Assembly: GCA_963682175.1 (NCBI GenBank)
Contig: OY821779.1
Location: 7,266,501-7,330,500 of the forward strand
Direction of reading: 5' to 3'
DNA from: Triglochin maritima
Taxonomy: Eukaryota; Streptophyta; Magnoliopsida; Alismatales; Juncaginaceae
Length of the DNA: 64,000 bases
Part shown: in pieces, positions 59,181 to 64,000 of the stretch
Layout of the letters: the number at the start of each line of letters is the position of its first letter
How positions within the stretch are numbered: the first letter of the stretch is position 1
Made by a program: the position numbers and the translations under genes
Notes under the pieces: model-generated
The model's database searches: none
The model's input: the letters and a program-made list of their open reading frames with translations, nothing else
Told to the model about the DNA's origin: nothing

Positions 59181-62068
59181 ATGTTTTTAGGGTGCTTATG
59201 TGGAAATTAGAGATTAATCTTAAGAGAGAATAAACAATAGATCACGGTTAAAGAATAACTCTTGATAATGATGTTTTGGTAGCACGTTGCTCATCTTTCA
59301 TTAAACCCATAGGCGTCACATCAACTCTGGGTTCGAATCAGTTCTCAACCGATCGTGTTGTCAATCTTCATACGTACATGAACACCAGATAACACATTCG
59401 TGAAAAAAGCAGGCATCTCGCCCTCAGATCTGACTTGATCGAGCACATATGACAACGATTCGGGGAAACCGCAAATTAATTTTTTTAGTAGTATGCATTT
59501 TCATTTTAATGTATTACGCTACATACAATGGTTTAAATAAATATGTATTTTGCTTTTTATTGATAAAAATAATTATTTGCTAATTAATATATATTTGTTT
59601 GAATTATTAATGTTTTGGGTAAATATAATTGATTTTGGAATATAATAAAAGTTGGTGGAATAAAATATGATGTGGATGAGAGATGTAGGTTGTGGTGGGT
59701 TGTAGTTAAGAAGTGAATAGTGTAGGAAAGAGAAGAAAGTGAGTTGGAAAAAGAGAAAGTTAACGTGGAAGAGAGAAATCTGATTTGGAAGAGAAAGAAA
59801 GTTCATGATCGAGTCGTCTGGGTCATGATTAGTGATGACCTTAACGTCCTTATATAAGAGCAAGAACAGGTCATATATGCAAGCTTAATTTATCATAATA
59901 AGACCTTTTCCTAGAGGCCAGGATCTACAAAACAATTGGTTTGCTTCTTGGAGTGGAGTTAATGAGAAATATTTTTGCTGCATTGTACCGGGACAGTCCC
60001 CAAAAGCAAGTTACATATGCAAGCTTAACTCATCCTATTAAAAGCTTGTCCTGGGGGTTCACTTAAAATTGATTGTAAAATGTAAAGCGACATACCACTA
60101 TACCAGATCAATCAGATTGGAGTAATACAATGTATCTTCATCTGAATAAACAACCTTACGATGACATATGATCCCACCCATGGCCTTCATTCCATGTCAT
60201 CACAATCTGCCACCTCAAGTCCAAAACTGTCTTCTTCAAACTTAAATTACTTAATTATCCATCCAGAACATTCCACTTATTTATCCTCTAATCCCACCTC
60301 ACCACCAACCACTTTGAAATTTCAAACAACATCACAATTTTCCTCCGAACCAATAAATTCCAAGACAAAATCCACATAAAAAACCCAAAAGAAACCAAAA
60401 CGCATCCCATAAACAGAAACCAAAACAGTAAACCTAGATATTTACACACAACTTTCCACACTTTTTTTCCCGAATGAGTCGGGAGACTCAATTGCATACA
60501 TGTGGGGAACAAAGTCCAAATAAGTACACGAAGACAACAATAGGAAATGAACCAAACATACAGGTACTTTGAATGCGAAGGTTGAGTTTATCACCTGGCA
60601 AAATAAGTAGTAAGCACCAGAAGCTATGCGTGCATCATCACCAAGAAAGTCTTCCATTTATGACATGCAAGACAATTTCTGCATGTACTAGCTCAAAGGA
60701 ACCTTGGATCATGTAGTTTGCTAGATCATCTTTCGAAATAAAAAAGAACCCCAAAACCGAACACTTTCAAACGACTAACAAACTACAAACGGCAAACAAC
60801 AAACATTGCCCTTACGGGCACATTAAGAGCACACAAATCAGACCATACAACACTAATGTCGCCACAAACGACTTATTCGACCACCAACAACTTCTATCCT
60901 ACACTTCCTGATGTTTAGCTAGGAATTGGAGAAAACGACATGCAAGCTGAAAACCTTACAAAAGAAGCCCAACACGAGGGGAGACAAAGAGGGAAGATGC
61001 ATATGGAGGCTGGGGATGGGAAGGAAGTTGGGTTTGGAGGATTTGGGGGAGACAGTGAAGATTGGGTACCATGTACGCCCAACTTGAATTCACATTACAT
61101 TTTGTTTATAAACAAGCTGATAGCATTAATTAAAAATCTTTATTGCGTACCACAGCGAAGACTCAAAAAAAACATACAAGCTGGTAGAATTGTACCGTAG
61201 TATGGATTGATTGCATCCTTACAGTTGTCCCGATTCATGATGTAATCTTTCCACATTACATCTTGGCGGGCCCTTCACAGCCCCGCACCACAATCCAACC
61301 TTCCAACCCGACCCTACATCATCATCTTTACTGCAGTGGGCTCACAGACACAGGGCAAGACATGCCTTTGTTGGCACTCTAATTTCCAGTTCCATGTGGG
61401 GGTTCTCTCCTGGTACTTTACCAATGGTGGGCAAGAACACCACCACCAGGAATCAGGATCACAAAACAAAAGAAGCAAAAAAAGGGGGGCAGCAGCAGCA
61501 TCCCAACCAAGTACACTGCTTCTTTTCCTCTTTAAGTGTCTCCTCCCTTTACAAAAACAACAAACATAAGGTACATGACAATTGACAACCACATCCAAGT
61601 TAAACCACCAATATCAATGGTCCAATTACTCCCACCTGTCTCACTCCTAAACAAACAAACAAACAAAACACCACCAATTTAGCAACGAAATACATTCATA
61701 GCAAGTGACTGATGATGATAGTAATGGGAAACACCAAGAATTCACACTCCGTGAGAGTACAAGACCAAAACACTAAACTACTCGAAACAGCTGCGAGAAC
61801 TAAAAGAGGAAAGAAAAAAAGGATAAGAAAAAAAAAAGGAGAAGAACAACAAAAGTCCCGACTATATTCCATCTTTTAAAAGCTGTACTTGCGAAATTCG
61901 CATCCAACCAAAAACTTCGTTAGCGGCATTGCATTTGCATTGCATTGCCATCTTCTCCTTTCCTTTCTCCGAAATCTAAATTCAGATAAATCGAAACCCC
62001 GAAATGAAACCGAACCGGACCGAACCGAACGAGGTCAGGGAAAGGACTCTGCTGCTCCTTGGTTTCCA
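59181..62068. other. Intergenic, no gene seen
   Basis: Contains an AG-rich repeat block (about 59600-59870) related, inverted, to 30180-30330, and two imperfect direct repeats 'atatgcaagcttaa' (59874 and 60015). From about 61300 on it is probably the 3' flank and 3'UTR of the AHL gene. Short open frames are unsupported. Confidence 0.45.
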
Positions 62069-63082
62069 TCAGTATGACGGGCGGCCTCCGCCGCCACCCG
62101 ATCCCCACCCGTACGCTTCTGCCGGCATATGGAGGTTGTTGAGGAGGTTCGGCGGCACGCCGTGGAGGAATTGAGCATTGCCATCTGGCAACAGCTGGTG
62201 CTGTTGACCTTGCTGGAGTTGCTGATTCTCCGGTGGGCCTACCAGCCCCGCCGGCGGAGACCCCATCTGAGTTGACTGCCCTTGTAACGGATCTTCATCT
62301 TCCAACGGCAATCTCTCGTAAGCGGCGTTACCAAACGACGCCGCCATCACCACCACCGGCCCGGCCGCCACTAGTGCTCCGACGACGCTCCCCCCGACGA
62401 CCTGCCCCTGTCCTCCAGCGAGGTAGATGGTCAACCCCGTCGCCGCCGGAGGCGCCGGCGGGGGCAGAAAGGACCCGCAAAGCGACAAGATCTCGAACCG
62501 GCCATGGAGGGTGAGGACTCCACCGGGCGCCGCCGGCTGGTGGAGAGTCACGTTAGTAACCGTCCCACTCCCGGAGAGAATACAGACTCCTCTCTGGCGC
62601 CGGCGGGCGAAGACGGCGACGCTCTCGGCGACGTCGCAGCCGGCGGCGATCTCCATGACGTGGGACCGCAGCGCGTTGGCGCTGTCGCTGGTGATTATGA
62701 TCGGCGGCTTCGGTTTGTTCTTCGACCCGGCCGGGCGGCCTCGGGGACGGCGGGAGCCCTCCCCAGCACCGCCCTCGCCGCTGGACTGAGCGGTCGGGGT
62801 TGAGTCGGCGTTGTTGGCGGTGGGGGTCGCGTTGTTAGCGTCGCCGCTGTTGGCGCTGTTGTTGGCATCGTCGTGGTCGCGTTTGCGGCCGCGGGAGAGG
62901 TCGAGGCCGAAGAGCCCCGAGGGGTCCACGTGGTGCTCGTCGCCTTCTGCCCGGGGCTGCTGCTGGTCCGAGTTCAGCTGCTGCTGGAGCGGCCCACGGG
63001 GGTGCCCGAAGACGCGCGTGTAGAACGGCGCCGGGAGGTGGTGCCCACCGCCGTGCGCCGATGCCGCTGTCGCTGGATCCAT
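62069..63082 (-). CDS. AHL: AT-hook motif nuclear-localized protein (AHL, clade A)
   Basis: Intronless, 337 aa. It binds AT-rich DNA in the nucleus through one AT-hook, [16 protein letters not shown] (residues 111-126), and multimerises through a PPC/DUF296 domain (about 131-258) carrying the diagnostic GRFEIL (194-199) and a Gly-rich [14 protein letters not shown] stretch. A single type-I AT-hook plus a PPC and no intron defines clade A AHLs, which in Arabidopsis restrain hypocotyl growth and affect flowering and defence. The N-terminal third is Gln/His/Asn-rich and the C-terminus ends GGGGRPSY, near the usual RPPY end. Length is normal. A plus-strand shadow frame over the GC-rich PPC is not a gene. 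Which AHL number it matches cannot be told. Confidence 0.93.
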   Translation of the reverse strand: MDPATAASAHGGGHHLPAPFYTRVFGHPRGPLQQQLNSDQQQPRAEGDEHHVDPSGLFGLDLSRGRKRDHDDANNSANSGDANNATPTANNADSTPTAQSSGEGGAGEGSRRPRGRPAGSKNKPKPPIIITSDSANALRSHVMEIAAGCDVAESVAVFARRRQRGVCILSGSGTVTNVTLHQPAAPGGVLTLHGRFEILSLCGSFLPPPAPPAATGLTIYLAGGQGQVVGGSVVGALVAAGPVVVMAASFGNAAYERLPLEDEDPLQGQSTQMGSPPAGLVGPPENQQLQQGQQHQLLPDGNAQFLHGVPPNLLNNLHMPAEAYGWGSGGGGGRPSY

Positions 63083-63140
63083 AATCCTCTAATTAATCAC
63101 TGTTAACTACTCCTTAACTTGAGCTTAGTGAAGCAAGCTA

Positions 63141-63170
63141 GATGGATGGATGGATGGATGGATGGATGGA
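63141..63170. repeat. (GATG)n microsatellite upstream of the AHL gene
   Basis: About 7.5 uninterrupted GATG units starting 59 bp before the AHL start codon, so probably in its 5' leader or core promoter. Confidence 0.95.
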
Positions 63171-64000
63171 TATACTCCGGAGATCTGCACCCTTGACCCA
63201 ATAACTTCTTTTCAACTATCTTTCTATCTATCTCTATCTTAGTACGCCCAATTGAAGTCAACCTGAACCCATGTAGTTGGTTGATTTTGTGTTGTGATGA
63301 AGCAAGCTAAGCTTCGCTTGGTGAAGTGGTAAGGGTGGAGGTGGAGCAGAGATCTGGGAGGTGAAATGGGATGGGTCGGGGTCTGGGGATCTGTGTATCT
63401 ATTGTATGTATTCCTGGGGGTGGTATCTGGTATGGTATGAGCTGTATGCGAAGCATGGGCTTGTTATCCACCGTAGGGTTAGACGAAGAGTTCTGTTTAA
63501 TTGAGTTTGGTTCGTTCCGGTCTGATCTTATCTGATTTGGTACCTAACGATCTATTATAAAGTCAACGTGCAGTAGACGGTACATTCTTATAATAGAATT
63601 TATTGATATTTTCTTTTTTATAATTGTAGTGTAATTTTTAAATGAAAATGAATTACCATCTTAATTATCGCATGTTGTTGTGAGAACGAGAATTGAACTC
63701 GAATCTTTACATGTTGTTATGGGAGTAAGAATCGACTCAGATCTCCACTCATCCAATAAATCGTTAAACTAATTTTATCTAGCCGTTAATTTTATTGACA
63801 TTTCTACCTTGCCGAGCCAAGTGAACACATCGTGGCTGCACTCCAAGATTTATTTTGACAAACGCAATATTTTTCAACAATCACTGAGACAAATGATTGT
63901 CCATAATAATAAAGTCGTACAACTACGATGATCTCGATCATGTAGGTGTGTGTTTGTTTGTTTATCCGTGGGAAAACAGGATAAGAATAGGAATGGCATA
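63171..64000. other. Upstream region of the AHL gene
   Basis: No further gene seen before the window ends. The first 300 bases are the likely promoter. Confidence 0.5.

Noticed and set aside
62233..63106. Several plus-strand frames over the AHL gene
   Set aside because: Antisense shadows caused by high GC content; no motifs.

Overview
The window is nuclear DNA from a flowering plant, most likely a eudicot. The evidence is GT-AG introns, genes for chloroplast-targeted proteins, a plant-type single-AT-hook AHL gene, a PMEI gene resembling plane-tree/early-eudicot invertase-inhibitor-like proteins, and dense LTR-retrotransposon and DNA-transposon debris. The species cannot be fixed from sequence alone. 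No prokaryotic genes, CRISPR arrays, rRNA or tRNA genes were found.

Host genes, left to right: an intact secreted PMEI-domain protein (4347-4877, minus) and a diverged, twice-frameshifted relative (10131-10646, minus); a two-exon folate-biopterin-transporter-family gene (15805-17363, plus); a nine-exon plastid RNA polymerase sigma factor of SIG3 type with a probable 5'UTR intron (20945-24541, plus); a two-exon BAHD alcohol acyltransferase (32592-34193, plus); a four-exon Ycf49-like/DUF2499 chloroplast protein assembled here from short exons (35862-38884, minus); chloroplast dihydrodipicolinate synthase, first enzyme of the lysine branch (39709-42785, minus, exon 1 inferred); and an intronless AHL nuclear protein (62069-63082, minus). 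They do not form a pathway cluster, although four encode plastid or plastid-related functions.

The rest is mobile DNA. Several insertions are proved by target-site duplications: a hairpin MITE of Mutator type (5589-6119, 9-bp TSD), a long solo LTR (7584-9853), a 0.8-kb hAT-type element beside DHDPS (42963-43767, 8-bp TSD), a Mutator-like element carrying a FAR1-domain fragment and a minisatellite (27897-29789), a solo LTR inside an unassigned gene (45649-46867, TSD GTAGC), and a 2-kb LTR inside a PIF/Harbinger transposase (55307-57343, TSD TGTTT; removing it restores the transposase frame). A second copy of that LTR lies in opposite orientation 221 bp away. A Ty1/copia element (48337-51221) has a related solo LTR at 13331-14837. 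A 1.5-kb segment with a Myb/SANT-like pseudogene is duplicated (46868-48362 and 51222-52716).

The most unusual signal is a CpG-rich palindrome, CGGTCGACCG, in dense arrays upstream of or around the TATA box of at least four apparently different LTR families in this one window. A second is an 11-bp-period ACGCG array at 553-1110. Both look like reusable sequence modules rather than chance.
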